This document shows positions 11,047 through 23,250 of a stretch of DNA of 64,000 nucleotides, one piece after another. The position numbers and the translations under genes were made by a program. Position 1 is the stretch's first letter; every line of letters begins with the position of its first letter. This stretch comes from Budorcas taxicolor. Lineage: Eukaryota > Chordata > Mammalia > Artiodactyla > Bovidae. Location: positions 48,136,001 through 48,200,000 of the forward strand of contig NC_068926.1 in assembly GCF_023091745.1 (NCBI RefSeq), in the 5' to 3' direction. A model generated the notes under the pieces. It did not search any database. It was not told the origin of the DNA and worked only from the letters and a program-made list of their open reading frames with translations.

Positions 11047-11778
11047 AGCCTCTTGATGAAAGTGAAAGAAGAGAGTGAAAAAGTTGGCTTAAAGCTCAAC
11101 ATTCAGAAAACGAAGATCATGGCATCTGGTCCCATCACTTCATGGGAAATAGATGGGGAAACAGTGGAAACAGTGTCAGACTTTATTCTGGGGGGCTCTA
11201 AAATCACTGCAGATGGTGATTGCAGCCATGAAATTAAAAGATGTTTACTCCTTGGAAGGAAAGTTATGACCAACCCAAATAGCATATTGAAAAGCAGAGA
11301 CATTACTTTGCCAACGAAGGTCTGTCTAGTCAAGGCTATGGTTTTTCCAGTGGTCATGTATGGATGTGAGAGTTGGACTGTGAAGAAGGCTGAACGCCGA
11401 AGAATTTATGCTTTTGAACTGTGGTGTTGGAGAAGACTCTTGAGAGTCCCTTGGACTGCGGGGAGATCCAACCAGTCCATCCTAAAGGAGATCAGCCCTG
11501 GGTGTTCATTGGAAGGACTGATGCTGAAGCTGAAATTCCAGTACTTTGGCCACTTCATGCAAAGAGTTGACTCATTGGAAAAGACCCTGATGCTGGGAGG
11601 GATTGGGGGCAGGAGGAGAAGGGGATGACAGAGGATGAGATGGCTGGATGACATCACTGACTCGATGGACATGAGCCTGAGTGAACTCCGGGAGTTGGTG
11701 ATGGACAGGGAGGCCTGGCATGCTGCAGTTCATGGGGTTGAAAAGAGTCAGACACGACTGAGCGACTGACCTGAACTG
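11047..11778 (+). mobile_element. BovB 3' end, young, with 10-bp target duplication
   Basis: 732 bp of forward BovB is 5'-truncated and ends in gcgactgacctgaactg. The direct repeat aaggacatca at 11037-11046 and 11779-11788 frames it exactly. Its open frame suggests a fairly recent insertion. Confidence 0.95.
11053..11628 (+). pseudogene. BovB ORF C-terminal fragment, open for 191 codons
   Basis: The translation starts MMKVKEESEKVGLKLNIQKT and includes VMYGCESWTVKKAERRR and LWCWRRLLRVPWTAGRSNQS. This is the part of the BovB polyprotein after the YVDD core (thumb and C-terminal region). The methionine at 11053 is internal to BovB, not a real start. The frame closes at TGA (11626-11628), where other copies such as the one near 32714 have CGA. 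That change fits CpG decay. Confidence 0.88.
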
Positions 11779-12354
11779 AAGGACATCAGATGGAAATGTC
11801 CAGTGGGCTGTTGGCTGTGAGCCCAGAGCTCAGTGTCAGAGACAGAGACTCAGAGTTACCACCATCACCTTAATGACAATGCTGTTGTGTATGACATCAC
11901 CAGGTAGGGTGACTCTGAAGATCAGTGGTGGGTTCTTTTAATCTGATGAAATCTGGGATTCTCTCCTGGAAGCCCACTTGCCCTAAAAAATATTCATGTA
12001 AATTTAAGGAATGATCCTGCAAGGTCATCCCGGAAGTCCCTCCCTCCTTGTCCAAGTTAAAAAGCTCTTCTCCAGGTCAGGGATTCCAAGTGTGAGTAAT
12101 GAGCCATTAGTGGGTTATAAAATTGATTCAGTGGGTTTTTGATCAGAATTAGAGAAAAAGAGAGAAGGAATGAAAGAATGGAGTAAAGGAAAGGAAAGGC
12201 CTAGAAAATACTGTCATGCATGTAACAGAAGCAAGTCTTATTTTTGCAACTTTCATTTTGGTTATATGTGCTTACATATAAACACTTGTGTTTCAGTCTA
12301 TATGCATATAAAATAATGCATGCATATAAATTCTTATATCTGTTTATATGTGTG

Positions 12355-12560
12355 TATGTTAGTTGCTCAGTCGTGTCCGACTCTGCAACCCTAAGACTGT
12401 TACCTACCAGGCCCCTCTATCCATGGAATTCTCCAGGCAAGAATACTGGACTGGGTTGCCATTTCCTTCTCCAGGGGATCTTCCCAACATGGGGAGATTG
12501 AAGCCAGGTCTCCTGCATTGTGGATAGATTCTTTACCCTTTGAACCACCATCAAAGCCCT
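12355..12560 (-). mobile_element. Bov-tA SINE
   Basis: Reversed order is present: tgctcagtcgtgtccgactc, ttctccaggcaagaatac, gccatttccttctccag, then the tRNA-like head with ctttaccctttgaaccacc. The preceding 11789-12354 shows no recognised gene or repeat. Confidence 0.88.
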
Positions 12561-12610
12561 GTATTTATATATACAGATATATAAACACAGACACACACAC
12601 ATACACTGCC

Positions 12611-12714
12611 TTGAAAGAAAGTGAAAGTGAAAGTGAAGTCACTCTCGTGGACTGTAGCCCACCAGGCTCCTCTGTCCATGGGATTCTCCAGGCAAGAATA
12701 CTGGAGTGGGTTGG
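12611..12714 (-). mobile_element. Bov-A fragment
   Basis: gaaagtgaaagtgaagtcac leads into ggctcctctgtccatggg and ggcaagaatactggagtggg. 12715-13560 then shows no supported gene or repeat apart from a 25-base BovB-like scrap near 12820. Confidence 0.75.
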
Positions 12715-13560
12715 ATTTTAGATCATTGCAAATGTAGTGTGCATCAATTATCTACTGCTGCAGAAAAGCCAGAGTGGTTTCAAATAACAAATCGTTTATA
12801 TGTAAATATATTTAATATATTGTTGTTGTTCAGTCTCTTAAGTTGCATAAATATAGGTATAACTGCAAATTGGACTTACCTCTGCTGTGGACACACAGGT
12901 AGCTACAGTCGTCCAGCAGCCCAATGAGGGCTGGGTGGTCCCAGATGCCCCCTCACAGGTCTGAGCATCAGCCAGACTGTCAGCTGGTGGCCTTGGTTCT
13001 CCTGCACCAGGCTTCTCTGCTTGGCCAACTAGGGCTTTCTCTCCAGGCACCTAGCAAGCCTCTGTGTTGTGCTCGCCAAAGCTACTTTGGCCAGAACAAG
13101 TTGGAAAATCATCATTTTGACATGAAGCCCAGAGTCAATATGGAAAGGGACCCTAACCCCAAGGATCTGGCCACTGGGGGGCGTGAGTGATTAGCAGCCA
13201 TTAGCACAGCCTCTACTATAGAGTGACTAGTATGTAATTCCTAGGGTGTCTTTCCATGCTCTGCTTGTTCTGCAGCTTTAAGGCTTGTCCTTCACCCTGG
13301 TGCATCCCTGTTTTCCTTTCTCCCCACTTCTCTTCTTCATTAATTGAAATTCTGAGAGGAAACCTTGATGCTAGGTGTGGGAGAGGGTACCAAGCAAGGT
13401 GAGAAGATACCATCTTAGCCCTCAGGCCACTGATCAGCTCTTTGAGTAGATAAGGGTCCAACAACAGAAAAGCTAAATAATGAATGGAGTGCCACTCAGC
13501 TGTCACAAGACAGCTCCAAATTAAATGTCCAGGGAATTTCCTCTGGGAGCAAAAAAGTGG

Positions 13561-14310
13561 GCGAGGTCATAATTATCATACTAAATGAAGTAAGTCAGAC
13601 AGAGAAAGACAAATATCATGATATCATTTACGTGTGGAATCTAAAAAAATAATGGTACAAATGAACCCATCTACAAAACAGAAATAGAGTCACAGAAGTA
13701 GAAACAAACTTATGGTTGTTGATAAGTTGTCATCATGTCCAACTCTTTTCAACCCCATGAACAGCAGACTGCCAAGATTCCCTGCCTTTCACTCTCTCCA
13801 GGAGTTTGCTAAAACTCATGTCCATTGAGTCGGTGATGCTATCTAACCATCTCATCCTCTGCCGCTCCCTTCTCCTCCTTCCGTCAATCCTTCCCAGTTT
13901 CAGGGTCTTTTCTGATGAGTGGGCTCTTTCACATCAGGTGGCCAAAGTACTGGAGCTTCAGCTTCAGCATGCATCATATTTCCAATGAGTATTCAGGGTT
14001 GATTTCCTTTAGGATTGACTGGTTTGATCTCTTTGCTGTCCAGGGGACTCTCTTACTAAGGAAGAGGGAGGGGATAAATTGGGAGATTGCGATTGACATA
14101 TGCACACTAAAGTATATAAAATAGATAACTAATAAAGACCTACTCTGTAGCAGAGGGAACTCTGTTCAATATTCTGTAATGATCTAGATGGGGATAGAAT
14201 CTAAAGAAGAGTGGATACATGTGTATGCATAAGTGATTCACTTTTCTCTGCAGCAGGAACTAACAACGTTGTAAATCAACTATACTCCAGCAAAAATTAA
14301 TTACCATTAA
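13561..14310 (+). mobile_element. L1 3' end split by a BovB
   Basis: Forward L1 3' text at 13561-13713 (aagtaagtcagacagagaaa, ctacaaaacagaaatagag) resumes at about 14049 (aaattgggagattg, gataactaataaagacctac) and ends near aatcaactatactccagc. The middle is reversed BovB. Confidence 0.88.
13714..14048 (-). mobile_element. BovB 3' end inserted in L1
   Basis: ttgtcatcatgtccaactc, atgtccattgagtcggtgat and ttcagggttgatttccttta are BovB 3' blocks in reverse. Its ends fall within the L1 at 13561-14310; a target duplication is not clear. Confidence 0.88.
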
Positions 14311-15805
14311 AATAAATTTATATATATATTAAAGTCATGCAAGCAAGTCCAGGCAGCATCAGACTCCCTCCTGCAGGACCTTGGAAAATTGATATTTTTT
14401 CCCCCTTTCTCTTTTCCTAACTGAACTGGGACTCATCTTTCCTGCTTCCTGCAAGCTTCAGCTGATAATGCCAAAAAAAAAAAAAAAAGGGTTTGTGCAA
14501 GGGGAGGATTTAATGTGCTCTTACTAAAATAGTCAGGGCTGCTGTTTACAGCATTAGAAATCAGCATCCACGTTTAAGTCGGGGGGCAGTCATTTGTCTT
14601 CAGAATGAAGATGGGGTCATTGGTGTGGGTACTACGATTAGAGACACAGCAGAAGCTGAAGAAGGGGCTTCCCGTCACAATATTTCATGGTATCCAGTCT
14701 CTGTGTTGATGGTGATGAACAATGGCAATGTGAGAAGATTCTATTTGTCAACATGTTTTTGCTGTTGGTTTTTATGACTGGTTCAAAGATCACAGAGTCC
14801 CAGCCTGCTTTCTTATGGCTCTTTGCTTCTCCAGTATCCTAAACTAAATGTCACGATGCCAGCTTTATATTCTAAGTCAGAGGTTGCCGGCTCGAGGTCC
14901 TTGGGTTACGTGCAGCCAATACACACGTTGTGTTTGGCCTTAAAGTTTTTTAATATTGGCCAAAATTTTGAAATCTGGGATAGTTATATTAAAAGTTGCA
15001 TTTAAAATGGGATTTATAGCTTTTTTTAGAAAATAAAATAGCTGGCAGCAGTGACCCCTTTTTTTAACAGGGCAACAGTCGGATAATCTTAACAGCTATT
15101 CTTCTGCCTGGGAGAGAGCTTTTTAGTTTACACTTAACTCGTCTATTTATATTATGTATATAAACCCTCTGTAGTTATTGGACTTTGGTGACCCCCAAAT
15201 TCAATTAAAAATTTTAGGGAAAAAATTAGAAACCAGCATTCCTGAAACAGAAGGAAGCTGTATTTGTATTTGGGGATCAGATTAGGGTCACATGTGGCTT
15301 AAAATAACAAGGATCTGACAATAGCAACATGCAGAAGAACCAAAGTTCTATTTTTAGGGTTGGACTTCTGACAAGAAGTCCAGAGGTTCGAGTCCAGAGT
15401 TGTTGCTGCTGTTTAGCAATGATAGCAGGCAGCCGTCTCTTTCTCCTTTTTTTTGCAGCACTGTCTTTAGCATGATGGTTTTGTTGCTCAGGTCTGTTTC
15501 CTCATGGTCACAAGATGGTTGCCACACCTCCAGCCACAAGTCTACATTCTAAGTAGGAAAAAGAATGAAGCAGAAAGGGGCACAGGCTATATGAGAGAAG
15601 CAAAACATTTCCAGAACTTAACATCATGCTTCTCATTGTCCAAAAGGTATCACATAGCCACTGGCATCTTCAAGGAAGATTAGGAAGGCAGAAAGACACA
15701 CTGCGGCACCAAACACTGTAGGGGCAGAAAGGGGTGAGCACCAGGCTTGAGGAGGGGTGAATAGAATATGGGACATTCAGTCACTAAGACTTGGAGTCAA
15801 GGCCT
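14311..15805. other. Mostly unassigned intronic sequence
   Basis: The stretch holds short AT and poly-A runs (14318-14331, 14471-14486). Text around 14880-14990 (cagaggttgccggctcg) faintly resembles the start of an old hAT-type DNA element, which I cannot confirm. No gene is seen. Confidence 0.4.
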
Positions 15806-15882
15806 GTTTTTCAGTCGCGAAGTCGTGGCTGACTCTTTGTGACCCCACAGACTGCAGCACGCCAGGTCACTCTGTCTTTCAA
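15806..15882 (-). mobile_element. Short BovB/ART2 3' tail fragment
   Basis: tcagtcgcgaagtcgtggct, gactctttgtgacccc and actgcagcacgccagg are reversed BovB 3'-terminal words. Confidence 0.7.
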
Positions 15883-16217
15883 CATTTGCTTGGGACAAAT
15901 CTCTTTTTGTCTGTTTATTAAATATCAATGAAAATGAAAAGTGTTGCTTTTAATTGACAAGAGAAACAATTGCTCATAATTTAACTATTTTAAAATTGTA
16001 AGTATGAGAACTACATTCCTATTCCCTTAAGACTGACTGCTAGAAATTTAGGAACTTAAGATATAGATAATATAAATATATTATATAGAGATATATTATA
16101 ATATTATTATTACATTATGCAATTATATACACAGTATATAATTTATATTTTATTATATGTATATTATGTGTATATGATATGTTTTACATTTCATATGTAC
16201 ATGTATATAGTAATATA

Positions 16218-16430
16218 TAAAGAGATCTCCCTGTAGCTCAAACAGTAAAGAATCTGCCTACGATGCAGTAAACTAGAATTCGATCCCTGGGTCGGGAAGA
16301 TCCTCTGGAGAAGGAAATGGCAACCCACTCCAGTATTCTTGCCTGGAGAATCCATGGACAGAGAAGCCTGGTGGGCTAGAGTCCATGCAGTAGCGAAGAG
16401 TTGGAAACGACTGAGCAACTAACACACACA
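16218..16430 (+). mobile_element. Bov-tA SINE in AT-rich sequence
   Basis: The head (agtaaagaatctgcctacg), atggcaacccactccag and aacgactgagcaactaacac are in forward order. It sits between the AT-rich block 16060-16215 and the TA microsatellite at 16439. Confidence 0.88.
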
Positions 16431-16437
16431 TAGTTAA

Positions 16438-16438
<1 letters not shown>

Positions 16439-16493
<55 letters not shown>

Positions 16494-16520
16494 ATATTAG
16501 TAATGTGTGTGTGTGTATTT
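16439..16520. repeat. (TA)n and (TG)n microsatellites
   Basis: A near-perfect (TA)n run covers about 16442-16480, followed by mixed catata units to 16498 and (TG)n at 16505-16516. From 16521 to 17222 nothing is recognised. Confidence 0.9.
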
Positions 16521-17225
16521 TTCTTACTACTTTGCAAACAGATTTCTAGAAAATATATTTAAAGGAAAGCATTTCTATAAGAGCAATAGAATTATACTAG
16601 CTTTTCTTTCCCTTAAAAATCATTTTTAAATTACTCACTGCAAGTAAAAACAGGAGTGAAGGTAGGATAAAACTTGGAATTCAACTCTTTTGTACACAGA
16701 GCATAATTGCTTTATACCCATGAATCTTTGCAGTCTTGATTTCAACAATTTGGGGTGGCTAAATGAGAAAGCATTCAAGTGAAGCCTAGCTAAAAATTCA
16801 ATGTTTGTCCTCCTGCAAAAGTTTGAAAATATTAAGAAAATATTTGTGTTTAATTTTAGTTAGTTCATTGAAAGTGTCCAAGAGCTCTTAGTAGGAATTA
16901 ATTATTAGAGCAAGTTATTGGGGTCTAATGGACTCCATGAAAATTCAGGAAAATATAGCTGGTTGTTATTTAAGCATAAAGTTGTCAGCATTGCTTGGTG
17001 ATTTCTTTTCATGACTTTTTCATTAAACGTATTTTGAGTGTGCTGGATTCTGACACCTGCTCACCACTGGCAATTTTTAGGAGAATCTCTAACATTAGGG
17101 TGGCAGATTCTTTTCAAAGCAGGCATCTTTGGACCCCAAAAGCTAGAAAATGCACTGGAATCTGGAATACCGCTCCACTGTGTTCTGAGTTCATACACAC
17201 TAATGCGGTTGTGTATGTGATACAT

Positions 17226-17437
17226 GGATTTCCCTGGTGGCTCAGACGGTAAAGAATCCACCTGCAATGTGGGAGACGTGGGTTTGATCCCCGGGTCAGG
17301 AAGATCCCCTGGAGAAGGGAATGGCAACCCACTCCAGTATTCTTGCCTGGAGAATCCATGGACAGAGGAGCCTGATGGGCTACAGTCCATGGGGTCACAA
17401 AGAGTCGGACATGACCGAAGCGACTTGAGCACGCACA
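17226..17437 (+). mobile_element. Bov-tA SINE
   Basis: Close to the family consensus by eye: ttccctggtggctcagacgg, ggcaacccactccagtattc and agagtcggacatgaccg in order. Confidence 0.92.
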
Positions 17438-17639
17438 TATGTGATGAATATGACTATAAACATAATATAATTGCATGGAAAGACACAATTTGTGTTTCAG
17501 TTTCTCATTAGTAATTTTTGCTATCTGTATGTCACACTCTTCCAGGTAGATCAACTGAATGAGTGTTTAGGTGACTGGTATCGACCCAAATGCACATAAA
17601 ACACTCGGGGGCCTTACGATGCTCATGCCCAGGCCCTGC

Positions 17640-17870
17640 TCTTGTCCAGTTGAATCAGAACCTCTTGGTACAGGCCCTGGGAATTGGCTTTTTTTTTTTT
17701 TTTTTTTTTTTCTGGCTGCTCTGTACAGCATGTGTGATCTTAGTTCTCCAGTAGGGATAAAACCTGAATTCCCTGCAGTGGAAGCACAGAGTCTTAATGA
17801 CTGAACCACTGGGAAACCCAGGAATTTGCCTTCTTAAAGTTATCCACATGATTCTAATGGGTGGAAAAAC
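17640..17870 (+). mobile_element. MER5-like DNA element split by a SINE
   Basis: The MER5-type words ttgaatcagaacctcttgg and ggccctgggaattggctt lie at 17640-17690. They resume at 17821 with gttatccacatgattctaat. The gap is the CHR-1 SINE at 17691-17820. Confidence 0.55.
17691..17820 (-). mobile_element. CHR-1 SINE
   Basis: A T-run tail is followed by tagttctccagtagggat and the reversed head ctgaaccactgggaaaccca. Imperfect direct repeats (ggaattggctt at 17680-17690, ggaatttgcctt at 17821-17832) suggest its target duplication. Confidence 0.82.
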
Positions 17871-18126
17871 ACACTCTGGGCTCAGCCCCAACATTTTAGT
17901 CTTAGTCAGCATCCAAGTGCGCATCCAGGATAACCGGCAGGTGTGAGGTTCTTGCTAATTTCTGTAGCCAGTGTTGCCTCACTGATTCTTTAAAGCATAG
18001 CCCCTCCCCCAGCACATCCTTCTAATCACCTTGCCTAGAACAGCCCTCACTCTCCACACCCTACCAGACTTTACTGATCTTCGTAGAGCCTCTCACTCTC
18101 TGACACTGTGCTCTGAATCTATTTCT

Positions 18127-18277
18127 TTCTTTGAAAAAAAAAAAAAATTATTTCTCTACTTGGCAGCAACCAGGTCTTAGTTATGGCACACAGGATAGTT
18201 CCTTGACCAGGGATCGAACCCAGGCCCCCTGCATTGGGTGTGCGAAGTCTTAGCCACTGGACCACCAGGAAAGCCCC
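18127..18277 (-). mobile_element. CHR-1 SINE
   Basis: The reversed element has ccagggatcgaacccaggcc and ttagccactggaccaccagg. 18278-18974 holds no gene; around 18320-18390 there is a weak resemblance to an L2 3' end. Confidence 0.82.
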
Positions 18278-18974
18278 TAAATCTCTCTGTCTCTGATTAT
18301 TGCCCACATCCCTCCCTAGAATAAAGTTCCATGAAGACAGGACCTTTTCGCTGTTAAGTCTCAAGTGTCTAGAACATTCTAGAAAGTGCTTTAGCAGGTT
18401 GGGCTCCCCTGAGAAGACCCCAAGATGGAGGTCAGCCTGCAGGATATTCCTTAGGGATCCACACCTGTGAAAGTGAGGGGACAGAAGCACAGTGGGGAGG
18501 AGGGAGAAGCTGGGTGCATTGCAGCCCCTGGGAGGGCTCAGTGAGGGGCCCTCAGGAGGACCTGGGGCTAAGTTAGAGCAAGATGGCTGGACCTCTACAC
18601 CCCCACACTGATCAGTCACTAGGTACAGGCATCCCTGGAAGGAGAGCCACCTTGGCAGGGCGGTGGGGCGGGGGGGTGGTTTTCTTCAGCTGCAGCCATC
18701 CCCTGAGGGCTGACAGTGAAGGACCATCTTCTAGCCGCACCACTGACAGCTGAGTAAACTCACCCTTCCTTCCTTCCTGGAGTTGGGGGTCTGAGGTGGG
18801 GGGCACATCATGGCAAGCATCACAGTGCTCAAAACTACTTCAGAAAGTAACTGCTTCCCCATACCCCAAAACAGACCATTGATCTTCAGGCTTACGAACT
18901 TCATCTTGGAGAGTTAACCCAAGGAACAGTTTTGGAGGACCGGGGGAGAGTGAAGGATGTATTTATTCATATCA

Positions 18975-19140
18975 GCAGCAGATGTGGGTTCAATCCCTGG
19001 GTCAGGAAGATCCTCTGGAGGAGGAAATGACAGCCCACTCCAGTATTCTTGCCTGGGAAATTCCATGGACATAGGAGCCTGGCAGGCTACAGTCCATAGG
19101 GTTGCAACGAGTCAGACACAACTTAATAACTAAAACAACA
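18975..19140 (+). mobile_element. Bov-tA SINE, 5'-truncated
   Basis: It begins within the tRNA part (gtgggttcaatccctgggtc), then has cactccagtattcttgcctg and a taactaaaacaacac tail. 19141-19649 shows no recognised feature. Confidence 0.85.
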
Positions 19141-19649
19141 CAACAAGCTGTGGGCCACAGGGCTCCATCCTGCTCGGAACCCTCAGAGGAGGCATGCAGA
19201 AGACATCTGGGAATCATGTGTTCATGACTCCAGGAAGGGGAGTAATTCCCTACCAGCTTCCTTCCCCCACTGGTCCAGGGCCCACCAGGGATGTTAGCTC
19301 CCTTGCACTTCAAGAATGCACGTGCCTTCCTAAGGCCAAAGGAGGTGACCAGCTGATTTGCCCAGGACTGCCCCAGCTTGAGCACTGAAGGTCCCACAAC
19401 CCAGGAAACTCTTCCATCATGGGCAACCTGGAATGGTTGGTCACCCCTTGGATGGATTCCTCCAGGCACCAGGTGGCAACCAGAGAGAAGCCTTTGGGCT
19501 AGTCCTGCAGGATGCTGATCCTAGCAGCAACCACCGAGGTTAAAATGCAGGCAAGAGCATATGAGACAGGGCACAGGAGGTGTCCAGTACAAAACGCCAG
19601 CTATTCTTACCCTTCCTCTTGATCAGCCATACATCTTCATTTAGAAATG

Positions 19650-20118
19650 TGTTGTTTTTGTTCAGTCCCTAAGTTGTGTCTGAATCTTTGCAACCCCACG
19701 GACTGCAGCACACCAGGCTTCCCTGTCTGTCATCGTCTCCCGGAGCTTGCTCAAACTCATGTCCCTTGAGTCGGTGATGCCATCCAACCATCTCATCTTC
19801 TGTCATCCCCTTCTTCTCCTGCCTCCTATCTTTCCCAGCATCAGGGTCTTTTCCAGTGATTCAGCTCTTCCCTTCAGGAGTCCAAAGTATTGAAATGTCA
19901 GCTTCAGTATCAGTCCTTCCAATGAATATTCAGGGTTGATTTTCTTTAGGATGGACTGGTTTGATCTCCTTGCTGTCCAAGGGACTCTCAAGAGTCTTCT
20001 CTAGCACCACAGTTTGAAAGCATCAATTCTTTGGCACTCAGCTTTCTTTATGGTCCAGATCTCGTATCCATACATGACTGGAAAAAAAAAAACATAGCTT
20101 TGACTATATGAACCTTTA
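19650..20118 (-). mobile_element. BovB 3' end
   Basis: Reversed BovB runs from the 3' tail (ttgttcagtccctaagttg) to the ctttgactatatgaacc block. The coding frame is broken. Confidence 0.9.
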
Positions 20119-21534
20119 AACTTAGATGCACCAATTAGGCAAAAATCTATTTTGCTGTGTTTGAATTAACTGCTTCTTTCTTGGCTCAAGGACCATTTCT
20201 GTGGCTTTCTGCTTTCAATCTGGCCAAACACCCAGGGTAAAATAGAAGCATTTTCAAAAGCCCCAGTATTTAGCAGATGCCTGGAGCGTGGGCTGTTTAC
20301 ATACCCTTGAACGGCCAACTTTCCTGGGCATTTGGCTTATTTGCTTTTATCTGTGTATGCATAAGGACCAAAATTTGGCTCCTGGGAAACCTTCCATACC
20401 TGCTGGAAGCCACCGGCACGGGCCAAGTCTCCCCACATCTGACAGTTATTGAATCTCAGCTGCTATAATGAAATTAGCCTCAGATGCTCTGGGGCTGTTT
20501 GGATTTGGGATTAGTGAGGCATTTGGCATGAGAAGGCAGGAGACGTTTGTGCACTGTTTCACACCATGAGCTAGTCTTTCTTTAAAAAAAAAAATCCTAA
20601 ATTGTGGAGAACAAGTGCTCTTGGCGTGCAAGTGGTTGGAAATATGGAAAATCTTCATCAAGGACACACACGCTCTGGTACGCATCCGCTCCGGTACCTT
20701 TAGGGAGTATGATAGGATACAATGCAGATGTCATTCGCTTTGTGAGTCCCTCTCCCTCTTGGCTCCATGATGGATGTCATTCCTTGGTGCCAAATGTTTT
20801 TCCTCTGAATGTTTCTCTGAGGCCACCAGCTTAGTTTCAGACTGCCTCCCTCCAACGTCATCCGCAACTACAGGGCATCCCACACCCCAGAATCAGATGC
20901 GACGTCTTTCTCAGGACTCCTGGCATCTCACATCCCAGGGACAGATCTGTTAGCCCTAATGACATGTCTTTTCATGTAGAACTCGGTCCTTTCTTGTAAC
21001 TGCCTGATGCTAATAAGAAAGAGAATAGCTCTCTTTTAAGTTTAAAAATGTAGTGCTGTTAAGAGGAAAAACTCTCTGTTCTAGCTCATTTTATCAGAGT
21101 CTTGAAAATGTATTAAACTAGAACCCTGAGTTAATTCAAGGAATGCTAATTCACTCCCTAATATAAATTCCTGCCACATGCGTACATATTGTGATGTAGT
21201 TATTCCCATACCATTCACCCACCAGCCCGATAGCGCTGGCATATTTTTGTTCTTCAATTAGCCAGATCCCTTAGATACAGAGGAGAGGCTTACAGCGTTG
21301 AGTGGGTTCCTGTACGTGAGATGTTATCTATGCTAATTAAACTAAGATAGAAAAAACCCACCAGAGAGTTTCTTGCTGCTTCTGAGGTCTGTCCCTTCCT
21401 TATTCAAATGCTTCTGCTGGAGGAGAGGCCTGGGGGCCAGAAACTGCAAACAAGATCTTGCTGAAAAAGGCAAAAGTAGAGACAATGGAGAGAAAACCAA
21501 GGCCCCAAGGTCTCAGAACCACCCAAAGATTTTT
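20119..21534. other. Unassigned intronic sequence without recognised repeats
   Basis: This 1.4 kb has no repeat or gene that I can name. The open frames are short and unlike known families. In such a repeat-dense intron a long clear stretch may hold conserved noncoding sequence, which cannot be judged without alignment. Confidence 0.4.
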
Positions 21535-22230
21535 TATTATTATTCTTGGAGTATAGTTGGGGCTTCCCAGGTGGCATTAATGATAAAGAACTTGCCTGCC
21601 AATGTAGGAGACCCAACAGACATGGGTTTGACTCCAGGGTGGGGAAGATCCTGGAAGAGAGCATGGCCCCCCACTCCAGTATCCTTATCAATGGGGGAGG
21701 GAGAACCCCATGGACAGAGGAGCCTGGCGAGCTACAGTCCATAGGGTCACAAAGAGTCAGACACGACTGAAGCGACTTAGCACATAGTTGATTTACATTG
21801 TTGTGTTAATTTCAGGTGTACAGCGAAGTGATTCAGATATATATATATGTATGTATATGTCTTCTTTTTCATGTTCTTTTCCATTATAGGTTATTATGTG
21901 CCTCTGTGCTATATAGCAGGACCTTATTTGTTGTTTATCTATTTTATATATAGTGGCTTGTATCTGTTCATCTCAAACTCTTTAATTTATTCCGTCCCCC
22001 TCTCAACCTCTCCACTTTGATAACCTTAAGTTAGTTTTCTCTGTCTGTGATTCTGTTTCTGTTTTGTATATAAGTTCGTTTGTATCATTTTTAGGGTTCC
22101 ACGTGTGAGTGATATCATATAATACTTGTCTTTCTCTGTCTGACTTACTTCACTTAGTGTGACCATCCGTGGGTCCACCCATGTTGCTGTAAGTGGCATT
22201 ATCTCTTTCTTTTTTATGACTGAATACAAA
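21535..22230 (-). mobile_element. L1 3' end split by a Bov-tA
   Basis: Reversed L1 begins ttcttggagtatagttg, is interrupted at 21560-21783 and resumes at 21784 (gatttacattgttgtg, ttttccattataggttatt, tgacttacttcacttagtg). Confidence 0.88.
21560..21783 (+). mobile_element. Bov-tA SINE in L1
   Basis: The forward SINE (ggcttcccaggtggcattaa through gactgaagcgacttagc) is framed by atagttg at 21553-21559 and 21784-21790. Confidence 0.92.
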
Positions 22231-22292
22231 GATTTTTAATAGGCTCTGGAATGCCTCTGAAATAGATACCACAGATATTTACATGAATATGA

Positions 22293-22507
22293 ATGTGCGT
22301 GCCAAGTCACTTCAGTTGTGTCCGACTCTTTGCAACCCTTTGTAGCCCACCAGGCTCCTCTGTCCATGGGATTCTCCAAGCAAGAATACTGGAGTGGGTT
22401 GCCATGCTCTCCTCCAGGGGATCGTCCCCACCCAGGGACTGACCTTAGTCTCTTAGTCTCCTGCATTGGCAGGCAGGTTCTTTACCACCAGTGCCACCTG
22501 GGAAGTC
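22293..22507 (-). mobile_element. Bov-tA SINE with 11-bp target duplication
   Basis: The reversed SINE ends in accagtgccacctgggaag. Direct repeats catgaatatga at 22282-22292 and 22508-22518 flank it. Confidence 0.93.
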
Positions 22508-22925
22508 CATGAATATGAGTATATAGCTATAAATATAGACAGAGCGATTATAGATATTAATATCAGTGCATTTCAATATTCTGTCTGTATGTCTGGCCTG
22601 GGATAACTTTAAAGCCCATGTACTTCTTGCTTCTCATTGAACAAAAGAAAAGGAAAATTACGATGCACTCAATGCTCCAAGCTCCTGTTACCTCACAGAG
22701 GGGTATGCTTGGGTCGGGCACAGCTGGGCAGGCAGGGCATGTCCTCCAGGAGGTCACCTGCCCTGAACACTGTGTAAATTAGCAGAAGATTGGGAAGGGC
22801 AAGGAACACCATGACAATGATGTTTTGATAGGAACTCTCTGGCCAAGAAGACATCATCACATCTCTTGCCTCAGTAAGGCTATAGCAACTCAGCATCATC
22901 ACATCCTCCAAACACATTCTTTAAA

Positions 22926-23250
22926 ACTTCTTGTTTTATGTTGGAGTATAGCTGGTTAACAGTGTTGGGATAGTTTCAGGTGCACAGCAGAGAGTATCAG
23001 CCATACATGTACATGTATCCATTCTCCCCCAAACTCCCCTCCCATACAGGCTGCCACATAACAGTGAGCAGAGTTCCCTGTGCCATACAGTCAGTCCTTG
23101 TTGGTTGTTCATTTTAAATACAGCAGTGTGTACAGGTCCATCCCTTCCCCCCAGTCTTCTGCACAGCAATCATAAATTCCTTCTCAAAGTCTGTGAGTCT
23201 GTTTCTGTTTTGTAAGATCATTTATATCATTTCTTTTTAGATTCCAAATA
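22926..23250 (-). mobile_element. L1 3' end
   Basis: Reversed L1 words include gagtatagctggttaacag, gagcagagttccctgtgcc and gagtctgtttctgttttgta. 22519-22925 shows no recognised feature. Confidence 0.88.

Noticed and set aside
12820..12846. A BovB-like scrap (gttgttgttcagtctcttaa)
   Set aside because: Only about 25 bases match and the continuation does not follow BovB, so it may be chance.
17061..17554. Reverse frames of 125 and 146 codons
   Set aside because: They are largely the translated complement of the Bov-tA at 17226-17437, whose frames recur at every Bov-tA copy in the window.
18119..18619. A 166-codon reverse-strand open frame
   Set aside because: It runs through a CHR-1 SINE and its tail encodes only poly-T-derived phenylalanines; no domain is visible.
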